Source of the DNA: Planctomycetota bacterium
GTDB taxonomy: Bacteria > Planctomycetota > SZUA-567
DNA length: 9,979 bases
Direction: 5' to 3'
Assembly: GCA_031270145.1 (NCBI GenBank)
Contig: JAISYD010000041.1
Location: 1-9,979 of the forward strand
Shown: positions 1-4,924 of the stretch, one piece after another
Position numbering within the stretch: the first letter of the stretch is position 1
How the letters are laid out: each line of letters begins with the position of its first letter
Translations under genes and position numbers: made by a program
The notes under the pieces: generated by a model
What the model saw: only the letters and a program-made list of their open reading frames with translations
Databases searched by the model: none
Told to the model about the DNA's origin: nothing

Positions 1-21
1 CGCTTTTTTGCCGCTTCCCCC

Positions 22-49
22 TTGACAGCCCGGCCGGCCCGGATAAACT
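22..49 (+). promoter_or_regulatory. Sigma-70-type promoter of tRNA-Ala
   Basis: A perfect -35 box TTGACA (22-27) is followed after 16 bases by TAAACT (44-49), which matches TATAAT at four of six positions. Transcription would start near 56, about 16 bases before the tRNA. The sequence between the boxes is very GC-rich. A run of six T's at 4-9 may be the tail of a terminator of a gene upstream of the window, but its stem is not visible. Confidence 0.6.
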
Positions 50-71
50 GACAAACGCCGAAAAGATTCTC

Positions 72-147
72 GGGGCTGTAGCTCAGTTGGTAGAGCATCG
101 CGTTCGCAATGCGGGGGTCAGGGGTTCGAGTCCCCTCAGCTCCACCA
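72..147 (+). tRNA. tRNA-Ala(CGC)
   Basis: A complete cloverleaf of 76 bases with encoded CCA. The acceptor strands are GGGGCTG (72-78) and CAGCTCC (137-143), and they contain the G3-U70 wobble pair (74 with 141), the main identity element of alanine tRNAs. The D stem is GCTC/GAGC. The anticodon stem is TCGCG/TGCGG around the loop TTCGCAA, which puts anticodon CGC at 105-107; it reads GCG. The T arm is AGGGG-TTCGAGT-CCCCT. Discriminator base A144 also fits alanine. Confidence 0.97.
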
Positions 148-158
148 AATCGGATAGT

Positions 159-194
159 TGGAACCGTCTAGGCGACGGTTCCATTTCCATTTTT
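159..194 (+). terminator. Hairpin and T-tract after tRNA-Ala
   Basis: GGAACCGTC (160-168) and GACGGTTCC (174-182) form a perfect 9-bp stem with loop TAGGC, extended by one T-A pair (159/183). Two T runs follow (184-186 and 190-194). It has the form of an intrinsic terminator for the tRNA transcript. The T-tract is interrupted by CCA, so it may be leaky. No separate promoter is visible between it and proS, so proS may rely on read-through. Confidence 0.7.
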
Positions 195-217
195 AGAGCT
201 TTTAAGGAGGACCACCT

Positions 218-1747
218 GTGGCCAAGGCTAGGCAAAACGCCATTTCGCCCACCCGCGCCGAGGATTACGCCGAATGGTATCAACAGGTGATCAAGGCGGC
301 CGACATGGGCGAAAGCAGCCCGGTACGCGGCTGCATGGTCATAAAGCCCTGGGGCTATTCCTTCTGGGAAAATATCCAGAGGAGCCTGGACGAAAGGCTC
401 AAGGCCTCCGGCCACGCCAACGCCTACTTTCCGCTCTTCATACCCAAGAGCTTCCTGGAGAAGGAGGCCGAGCATGTCGAGGGGTTCGCCAAGGAATGCG
501 CCGTGGTAACCCACCACCGATTGGAGCCGGGGCCGGACGGCAGCCTAGTTCCGGCTGGAGAATTGGAGGAGCCGCTCATCGTCAGGCCGACCTCGGAAAC
601 CATGATCGGCGCCATTTACGCCAAGTGGGTGCAATCCTACCGGGATCTTCCCATCCTTTTGAACCAATGGTGCAACGTGGTCAGATGGGAGCTGCGCCCC
701 CGCCTGTTCCTGCGCACCTCGGAATTCCTCTGGCAGGAGGGGCACACCGCCCACGAAACTTCGGAGGAGGCGCGGGCGGAAACTAGAAAGGTGCTGGAAA
801 TCTACCGCGGATTCGTCGAGGACTGCCTGGCCCTGCCGGTCGTCGTCGGGGTGAAGACGGCGGCGCAGCGCTTCCCCGGCGCGGTCGAGACCATGTGCAT
901 CGAGGCCATGATGCAGGATCGCAAGGCGCTCCAGGCCGGCACCAGCCATTACATGGGCCAGAACTTCGCCAAGGCGTCGGGGATCGTTTACCAGTCGCGG
1001 GAGGGAAGGGAGGAACACGCCTGGACCACCTCCTGGGGTGCGTCCGCCCGCCTGATCGGCGCCGCCGTCATGACGCACGCCGACGACGACGGCATGGTCA
1101 TGCCGCCGCGCCTGGCCCCGGCCCACGCGGTCATCCTGCCGATTTTCCGCGGCCCCGACGAGCGCCGGGCCGTACTGGACTATGCGGAGGGCGTGGCGGC
1201 CGCCGTCCGCCGCCTGGAAACGCCCTGGGGCGGCAAAATCGAGGTCATGCTCGATTCCCGCGACATGAACGCGGGGGAGAAGGGTTGGGAGTGGGTCAAG
1301 AAGGGCGTCCCGATCCGGGTCGAGGCCGGTCCCCGCGATTTGGAGAAGAACGCTGTCTTCGTCGCCCGCCGCGATCGTGGGCCAAGGGATAAATACAGCC
1401 AGGGACGGGACGATTTCATCGCTTCCCTCCCCGCCGTCCTGCGGGATATCCAGGACGGGTTGTTCGCCCGCGCCAAGGCCTTTCGGGACGCCAATTGCCG
1501 GGATATTGACGACCTGGGCGAGTTTAAGGCCTTCTTCACCCCGGCCCGTCCGGAAAAACCGGAAATCCACGGCGGCTTTGCCCTGAGCCACTGGTGCGGC
1601 GATCCGGCTTGCGAAACCAGGGTGGCGGAGGAGTTGGCGGCAACCATCCGCTGCGTCCCCCTGGATCGGGAAAAATCCGGCCCCGGCAAATGCGTCGTCT
1701 GCGGAGGCGGGTCGGAGGGGCGGGTTCCTTTCGCCAAGGCCTATTGA
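218..1747 (+). CDS. proS: Prolyl-tRNA synthetase, archaeal/eukaryotic type
   Basis: Charges tRNA-Pro with proline in the cytoplasm (class II synthetase). The protein has 509 residues. Motif 1 lies around residues 37-75 (VRGCMVIKPWGYSFW onward), the substrate loop RPTSET at 123-128, motif 2 around WELRPRLFLRTSEFLWQEGH (157-176) and motif 3 around GASARLIGAAVMTHADDDG (274-292). The anticodon-binding domain spans about 303-410. A C-terminal zinc-type domain has Cys460, Cys465, Cys492 and Cys495, and the chain ends in Tyr, as is usual for the archaeal-type enzyme. The large editing insertion of the typical bacterial (E. coli-type) enzyme is absent. The start is GTG, chosen because AAGGAGG (204-210) lies 7 bases upstream. 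The stop is 6 bases from the end of the convergent gene orf192. This form occurs in several bacterial phyla, so it constrains the lineage only loosely. Confidence 0.96.
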   Translation: MAKARQNAISPTRAEDYAEWYQQVIKAADMGESSPVRGCMVIKPWGYSFWENIQRSLDERLKASGHANAYFPLFIPKSFLEKEAEHVEGFAKECAVVTHHRLEPGPDGSLVPAGELEEPLIVRPTSETMIGAIYAKWVQSYRDLPILLNQWCNVVRWELRPRLFLRTSEFLWQEGHTAHETSEEARAETRKVLEIYRGFVEDCLALPVVVGVKTAAQRFPGAVETMCIEAMMQDRKALQAGTSHYMGQNFAKASGIVYQSREGREEHAWTTSWGASARLIGAAVMTHADDDGMVMPPRLAPAHAVILPIFRGPDERRAVLDYAEGVAAAVRRLETPWGGKIEVMLDSRDMNAGEKGWEWVKKGVPIRVEAGPRDLEKNAVFVARRDRGPRDKYSQGRDDFIASLPAVLRDIQDGLFARAKAFRDANCRDIDDLGEFKAFFTPARPEKPEIHGGFALSHWCGDPACETRVAEELAATIRCVPLDREKSGPGKCVVCGGGSEGRVPFAKAY

Positions 1748-1753
1748 TCCGGC

Positions 1754-2332
1754 TCACGCCGCCGTCATGCCGGCCTTGGCCCGGAGGCTTTCAAGTACGG
1801 CGGGCGGAACGGCGGCGCCCCCCACCAAACTGCCGGCCAGGCTCATGCCGGCCAGGGCGGCGGCGTGAAGTTCGCGGAGCTGGCGGTTTTCCGGACGGTT
1901 GAGGACGGCTTCGATTTCCGCTTGGCGCGGATGTCCGGAGGTCAGGCGGAGCCGGCCGTCGGGATCGGCGCAAACGCGGATGAATCGGCTGTCCTCGACT
2001 CCCAGCGCCGCCAGCGTCCCGGCGAGCAGTTCCTGGACGCCGACCAGGATGTTTTGCGACTCGGACAGGGCCTGGGAGACGGTTTCCCAGTCCAGGAGCG
2101 TTCCGCCCGTCGATTCGGCGGGCGGCGGATAATTTCCGGCGTCCAGGTATTCAGGGTCGGCGCCGCAAACCAACTCGAGGAAGGCGGCGAGGTTTTCCGC
2201 GTCCGCCTTGGACGCCTCCCAATTGGCCGCCATCACGTCAATCCGGAACAGCTCCATTTCCCCCGGCGCTCCGGCGGGCGGTTCGGCGAAAATCACTTCC
2301 AGGGTCTGGGATTCTTCCATAACGACGCTCAT
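1754..2332 (-). CDS. Unrecognised small acidic protein (orf192), last gene of the flagellar cluster
   Basis: The protein has 192 residues and I do not recognise it. It has no signal peptide or membrane segment, so it is probably cytoplasmic or exported by the flagellar route. The N-terminal half is acidic. Residues 117-145 follow the pattern hydrophobic strand, D-P-D-G, alternating L-R-L, G-H-P and a helix ending V-L-N, and the C-terminal part is Ala/Leu-rich helix. A similar D-G ... G ... L/F-N arrangement appears at 112-142 of orf238 just upstream, so the two may share a domain (by-eye alignment only). The ATG has AGGAGG 6 bases upstream. A sigma-28-like promoter lies at 2378-2405 and a 16-bp palindrome sits in the leader. 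No terminator follows; the stop is 6 bases from the end of convergent proS. The reading frame and the start are well supported, the function is not. Confidence 0.8.
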   Translation of the reverse strand: MSVVMEESQTLEVIFAEPPAGAPGEMELFRIDVMAANWEASKADAENLAAFLELVCGADPEYLDAGNYPPPAESTGGTLLDWETVSQALSESQNILVGVQELLAGTLAALGVEDSRFIRVCADPDGRLRLTSGHPRQAEIEAVLNRPENRQLRELHAAALAGMSLAGSLVGGAAVPPAVLESLRAKAGMTAA

Positions 2333-2351
2333 CCATCGCCTCCTTTTCGCC

Positions 2352-2367
2352 GGCGGCCCGGGCCGCC
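2352..2367. repeat. Perfect 16-bp GC palindrome in the orf192 leader
   Basis: GGCGGCCC (2352-2359) meets GGGCCGCC (2360-2367) with no spacer. It lies between the predicted transcription start of orf192 (near 2370) and its Shine-Dalgarno. It could be a protein-binding site, or it could fold in the mRNA leader with a reduced stem. In DNA this rich in G and C, chance is possible. Confidence 0.5.
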
Positions 2368-2377
2368 CCCATCTGGT

Positions 2378-2405
2378 TTATCGGCCTTCGGACAGGTTTT
2401 ATTTT
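2378..2405 (-). promoter_or_regulatory. Sigma-28 (FliA)-like promoter of orf192
   Basis: Reading on the - strand, GCCGATAA (2385 to 2378) matches the FliA -10 consensus at all eight positions. The -35 side is A-rich: AAAA at 2405-2402, 16 bases upstream, inside AAAATAAAA. The enterobacterial consensus has TAAA 15 bases upstream. The -10 box ends 45 bases before the orf192 start. It is one of four boxes with the same spacing in the cluster. Confidence 0.55.
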
Positions 2406-2416
2406 CCCAATGTCCG
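2389..2416. repeat. Inverted repeat flanking the -35 region of the orf192 promoter
   Basis: CGGACA (2389-2394) and TGTCCG (2411-2416) are perfect 6-bp inverted copies separated by 16 bases. Three more pairs (GGC/GCC) lie outside, after a TT bulge. The repeat encloses the A-rich -35 region of the orf192 promoter, so it may be an operator. It could also fold in RNA read from orf238, but no T-tract follows, so it is not a standard terminator. Confidence 0.4.
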
Positions 2417-2440
2417 GCCTGGCCGCCGCGGGCGCCGCCT

Positions 2441-3157
2441 TCACGCCGGCGTGGCCGGTTCCCCGGCCGAAGCCGCTCCAAGGGAGGCGCCGGCGGCGGA
2501 ATAGCTGATTTCCAGCTCGAAATCGCGCATGAAGCCGTAATTGACGCCGCCGCCGCCGGCCTGGGCGCGAAAACCGAGCAGCCGTTCCTTCAGCGCGTCG
2601 ATGTTGTTCTTTATGGCGGCGAAGGGATCGGAGGCGTAATCGTCCTTGAATCCGTTCAGGGTGTCGCCGGCGTCGACCAGGGCGGCCCGGGCCGCCATGA
2701 CGGCGAAACGGCCGACCAGCGCGCCGTTGTGGTTGAAAAGGCTCGCCGCCTTTCCGGCCAGGCCCGACTCCTCCCCGCCGTTCACGGCTACGCCGCCGAC
2801 GCCGTCCAGGCCCAGGGTCAGGGTCTGCCCGGAATCCAACCCGGGCAGCGCCGACAAAGCGTTGGCAAAGCTGGCGAAATCGCCCAGGAAGTCGCTTTCC
2901 ACCTCGTCCAGGGTCTTGGTCTTCCGCCTCGGATCGGAGTTGGGGTGGATGATGCTGAAAACGTCGAGTTCCTTGACCCGGTTGGCCAGTTCCCTGGCGG
3001 TTGCGGAAAGATCGGCGCTGTCCCGCCCCGTCTGAAGGCCGGCCTGGCCGGTCCCGCCCCGGACGTCCAGGAGCGAGCCCGAGACTTTCAGATTGGCGGA
3101 GACGGAGGATATTTGCGCGAGGAGGGCGGCTTGGCTGGCGGCGGCGTTGATTGGCAT
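2441..3157 (-). CDS. Unrecognised protein (orf238) under a sigma-54-type promoter
   Basis: The protein has 238 residues and I do not recognise it. There is no signal peptide. The N-terminus (MPINAAASQAALLAQISSVS) is Ala/Ser-rich and could form an amphipathic helix, as in proteins secreted by the flagellar apparatus; that is only an inference. Residues 112-142 carry a strand-rich D-G ... G-V-A-V-N-G ... L-F-N motif followed by an Ala-rich helix to about 160, resembling residues 117-145 of orf192. A second helical block lies at about 177-197, then GGGG and a tail that is low in charge. The ATG has AAAGGA about 6 bases upstream. The gene is preceded by a near-consensus sigma-54 site 59 bases from the start, which separates it from the flgA-orf167 operon. 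Promoter class and position suggest a flagellar structural or accessory protein. Confidence 0.82.
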   Translation of the reverse strand: MPINAAASQAALLAQISSVSANLKVSGSLLDVRGGTGQAGLQTGRDSADLSATARELANRVKELDVFSIIHPNSDPRRKTKTLDEVESDFLGDFASFANALSALPGLDSGQTLTLGLDGVGGVAVNGGEESGLAGKAASLFNHNGALVGRFAVMAARAALVDAGDTLNGFKDDYASDPFAAIKNNIDALKERLLGFRAQAGGGGVNYGFMRDFELEISYSAAGASLGAASAGEPATPA

Positions 3158-3216
3158 GGCTATTCCTTTCCGTGGAGATTCCTCAAAGGCGCTTATTGGC
3201 GCCGCACTGGAAAGGA

Positions 3217-3232
3217 TGCAACCGGTTTGCCA
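3217..3232 (-). promoter_or_regulatory. Sigma-54 promoter of orf238
   Basis: On the - strand TGGCA (3232-3228) and TTGCA (3221-3217) are joined by six bases, giving the -24 GG and -12 GC pairs at exactly the spacing of the 16-base consensus TGGCAC-N5-TTGCA. The predicted start is near 3205, which gives a leader of about 48 bases. The T-rich run before the -24 box is also the T-tract of the preceding terminator. The site is nearly identical to the one before flgA (TGGCAAA-N4-TTGCA in both). Confidence 0.8.
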
Positions 3233-3274
3233 AAAATAAAATCCCCCGCCAGGGACACAATTCCCGGGCAGGGG
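3232..3274 (-). terminator. Strong intrinsic terminator of the flgA-orf167 operon
   Basis: On the - strand CCCCTGCC pairs with GGCGGGGG (one U-G pair). After one mismatch GGGA pairs with TCCC around the loop ATTGTG. The stem occupies 3243-3274 and is followed by ATTTTATTTTT (3242-3232). Stem strength and T-tract are both typical of rho-independent termination. It lies 107 bases after the orf167 stop and directly before the sigma-54 promoter of orf238. Confidence 0.88.
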
Positions 3275-3333
3275 CGTGGGAGGAGGATTCTTCTTATAAC
3301 ATCCAGTTTGGCGAACTGGCTTATAGTTTCGTA
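3232..3333 (-). ncRNA. Candidate small RNA between orf167 and orf238
   Basis: Transcription from the sigma-28-like site at 3340-3367 would begin near 3333 and end at the strong terminator, giving about 100 bases with no reading frame of note. The RNA would have a 5' hairpin CCAGTT-CGCCA-AACTGG (3319-3303), a single-stranded stretch containing TCCTCCTCCC (about 3292-3283), and the terminator hairpin. The C/U-rich stretch is complementary to Shine-Dalgarno sequences, including GAGGAGGA before flgI. This is a hypothesis: the same stretch could simply be the long 3' untranslated region of orf167. Confidence 0.28.
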
Positions 3334-3339
3334 CTTTTA

Positions 3340-3367
3340 CTATCGGCGGTTTCTTTCGGAAAATTCA
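3340..3367 (-). promoter_or_regulatory. Sigma-28-like promoter with no gene directly downstream
   Basis: On the - strand TGAA (3367-3364), sixteen bases, then GCCGATAG (3347-3340), which matches the FliA -10 box at seven of eight positions. The -35 octamer TGAATTTT matches TAAAGTTT at six of eight positions. It lies just past the orf167 stop, and the next signal downstream is the terminator at 3274-3232. Confidence 0.45.
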
Positions 3368-3381
3368 GGGAAAATAATTTT

Positions 3382-3885
3382 TTATTCCGCCTCCAGGCAG
3401 GCGCCGTCAAGGATTACCCAGGGTTCGCGCCGGCGGTTGGGCATTTCTTGCCGCCGGACGGGATTTTTCCGCCGCCCATCCCGGCCGCCCTTTCCCGCCG
3501 GACGGACGCCGACGGCCGGCGCCACCTCCAGGGTGAACCAGGCGTATTCCGGCTCTTTCGCGGCGGGGACGGCCGGTTTCCGGAGCGGCGGCCGGCTTTT
3601 CCCCGGCGCGGGCTTCGCCTCCGGCTTCGGCAGGCTCAGCCGGATGAGAGTGATTTGCCTGAATTGCGGATTGGAGAGTATCGCCACGCTGCCGTCCGGC
3701 TCGGCCAGCAGATGGAGACGTTCCCGGCTGGCCAGGGCGCAGGCCGCCCGGCTGGCCCGCTTCAGGTTTGTCCCAAGCTCCGCCAGCGTCCGGGCGTCCA
3801 GGATCAGGCCGCCCTTCCGGAGTACTAGGCGGAGCAGGCGTTGGCGGAGGCCGCCATCGGAGCGGGCGAACAATTTGGCGAACAT
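3382..3885 (-). CDS. Unrecognised basic protein (orf167), last gene of the flgA operon
   Basis: The protein has 167 residues and I do not recognise it. There is no signal peptide or membrane segment. Residues 1-60 look helical and rich in Arg and Leu. Residues 57-84 form a strand-like block (L-H-L-L-A-E-P-D-G-S-V-A-I-L, then Q-I-T-L-I-R-L-S-L). A Lys/Pro/Ala linker covers about 85-111, and the C-terminus has a second strand pattern and an Arg-rich stretch near 138-153. The ATG at 3885 is preferred over the longer GTG frame at 3942 because AGGGGG stands just before it, no ribosome site precedes the GTG, and a sigma-28-like box at 3914-3941 would start RNA downstream of the GTG. It begins 91 bases after flgN. 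Stop codon TAA, whereas its neighbours end in TGA. Confidence 0.78.
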   Translation of the reverse strand: MFAKLFARSDGGLRQRLLRLVLRKGGLILDARTLAELGTNLKRASRAACALASRERLHLLAEPDGSVAILSNPQFRQITLIRLSLPKPEAKPAPGKSRPPLRKPAVPAAKEPEYAWFTLEVAPAVGVRPAGKGGRDGRRKNPVRRQEMPNRRREPWVILDGACLEAE

Positions 3886-3913
3886 GCTTCCCCCTAAAGG
3901 TCCCGCCCTTTCC

Positions 3914-3941
3914 TTATCGGGCTTTTGGGGAGATCGCTTCA
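3914..3941 (-). promoter_or_regulatory. Sigma-28-like promoter in the flgN-orf167 gap
   Basis: On the - strand TGAA (3941-3938), sixteen bases, then CCCGATAA (3921-3914), seven of eight to the FliA -10 box. A start near 3907 would give orf167 a leader of about 22 bases. Within that region GCCC (3922-3919) can pair with GGGC (3908-3905), and CCCC (3930-3927) with the GGGGG (3894-3890) of the ribosome site, so longer read-through transcripts might hide the orf167 ribosome site. Confidence 0.4.
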
Positions 3942-3976
3942 CGGGAAATGGCTTGCTTGACGGCTTTGCCCCCGCG

Positions 3977-4495
3977 TCAGGCGCTGCGATCGATGATGGC
4001 GGGACCGCCGGCGGAACGTTTGCCGCCGCGGGAATAGTTGGCGTTGGCGCGGACGGCGTCGGCGATGGCGTGGAGGAAAGAATCGACGTGCGCCAGGCTG
4101 GTCTTCAGCAATTCCGAATTGTGGCGGTTCCGGATCCGGACCTCCTCGATGGCGGCCACGAGGCGATCCCGGATGCCGCGCATTTTTTCCCGTTCCGGAG
4201 CGGGGAACAACGGGATGATGTCGCTCAGCTTCTCCACCGGGGCTTCCAGGCCCAGCCCGGATTTCAGCAGGGGCATGACGGCGAGGCGCTTTTTCTCCTC
4301 GTCCTCGATGCCGGCCACCAGCCGCCTTTCCGCCGTCACCGCCTTTTCCAGTTTTTCCAGATCGCCGGCTAGGATGCCGTCCCGCTTTTCGGCGGCGACG
4401 GCTAGCATTTCCCGGTGCAGGCCGGTCTCGCGGACGAGGATGGCCTCCAGCATGCCGATGGCGCGCCTAAGCGCGGCTTCCGTATGTTTGTCCAC
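3977..4495 (-). CDS. flgN: FlgN-type flagellar export chaperone
   Basis: Cytoplasmic chaperone that in the known family binds the hook-junction proteins FlgK and FlgL and hands them to the flagellar export gate. The protein has 172 residues and is almost entirely helical. The middle is rich in Glu, Lys and Arg with heptad-like spacing (about 25-75). The family's most typical stretch is seen at 124-141 (RHNSELLKTSLAHVDSFL), and a Tyr-Ser-Arg-Gly-Gly-Lys segment at 154-159 resembles the usual FlgN end. The start is GTG with AAAGG 8 bases upstream, 12 bases after the flgJ stop, so translation is probably coupled. The expected partners flgK and flgL are not in the window. FlgN sequences diverge strongly, so the call rests on pattern, size and position after flgJ. 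Confidence 0.8.
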   Translation of the reverse strand: MDKHTEAALRRAIGMLEAILVRETGLHREMLAVAAEKRDGILAGDLEKLEKAVTAERRLVAGIEDEEKKRLAVMPLLKSGLGLEAPVEKLSDIIPLFPAPEREKMRGIRDRLVAAIEEVRIRNRHNSELLKTSLAHVDSFLHAIADAVRANANYSRGGKRSAGGPAIIDRSA

Positions 4496-4507
4496 TTGTT
4501 CCGCCTT

Positions 4508-4912
4508 TCAGGGCGCCGCCTCCTCCGCCCCGGCGGAGGACGCGAGCGCCAGGCGGCTGTTGACGAGGAGCGACTGGTAAATCAGCTCGGTGAGTCCGTA
4601 GCCGTCCCCCTTGGCCAGGGTCTTGGCCCGCTCGTCGTCCAGCATCCCCTGGAAGAACTTCTCGCCGTTGTCGCCGTGCATGGCGGGATTTTCCCGCACC
4701 GTGGAGCGCATCGACTTCATCACCTGGCTCATGAAGACCGAGACGAAGTCCTCCGCCACCCCCCGGATTTTGCCGTCCAGCTTTTTGGGATCGTCGACCA
4801 TCCGGCCGTTCCGCAGCGCCTCGGCCCGCTCCCGGGCCTTGTCCCGTCCGCCGTCGCCCAGGGCGGTCAGGGCGATCCCGCCCGCCAGCGACGCGTCAAT
4901 GGCTTCCAACAT
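4508..4912 (-). CDS. flgJ: FlgJ-like rod-binding protein, without muramidase domain
   Basis: Corresponds to the N-terminal rod-binding half of FlgJ, which caps the growing flagellar rod in the periplasm. The protein has 134 residues. Residues 54-69 (EDFVSVFMSQVMKSMR) and 84-111 (EKFFQGMLDDE, then GYGLTELI) match the family's two conserved helices. Enterobacterial FlgJ has about 313 residues and a C-terminal glucosaminidase domain that cuts peptidoglycan. Here the protein ends after the rod-binding part, so a separate hydrolase must open the wall. The single-domain form is common outside the gamma- and betaproteobacteria. There is no signal peptide, as expected for a flagellar-export substrate. 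The ATG has GGGAG 6 bases upstream and follows flgI after 12 bases. Confidence 0.9.
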   Translation of the reverse strand: MLEAIDASLAGGIALTALGDGGRDKARERAEALRNGRMVDDPKKLDGKIRGVAEDFVSVFMSQVMKSMRSTVRENPAMHGDNGEKFFQGMLDDERAKTLAKGDGYGLTELIYQSLLVNSRLALASSAGAEEAAP

Positions 4913-4924
4913 GGCTGTCTCCCG

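Noticed and set aside
83..517. 144-codon open frame on the - strand
   Set aside because: Its end is the antisense of tRNA-Ala (the familiar GLEPLTPAL-type tail) and the rest is antisense of proS.
545..1591. 348-codon open frame on the - strand
   Set aside because: It is antisense to proS, whose motifs are unmistakable.
3886..3942. Longer orf167 starting at GTG 3942
   Set aside because: There is no ribosome site before it, and the additional 19 residues overlap the promoter-like box and hairpin.
1865..4372. 835-codon open frame on the + strand
   Set aside because: It lies antisense to orf192, orf238, orf167 and part of flgN, crosses their gaps, is low in complexity (Gly/Arg/Ala) and has no ribosome site. 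High GC removes stops from this frame.
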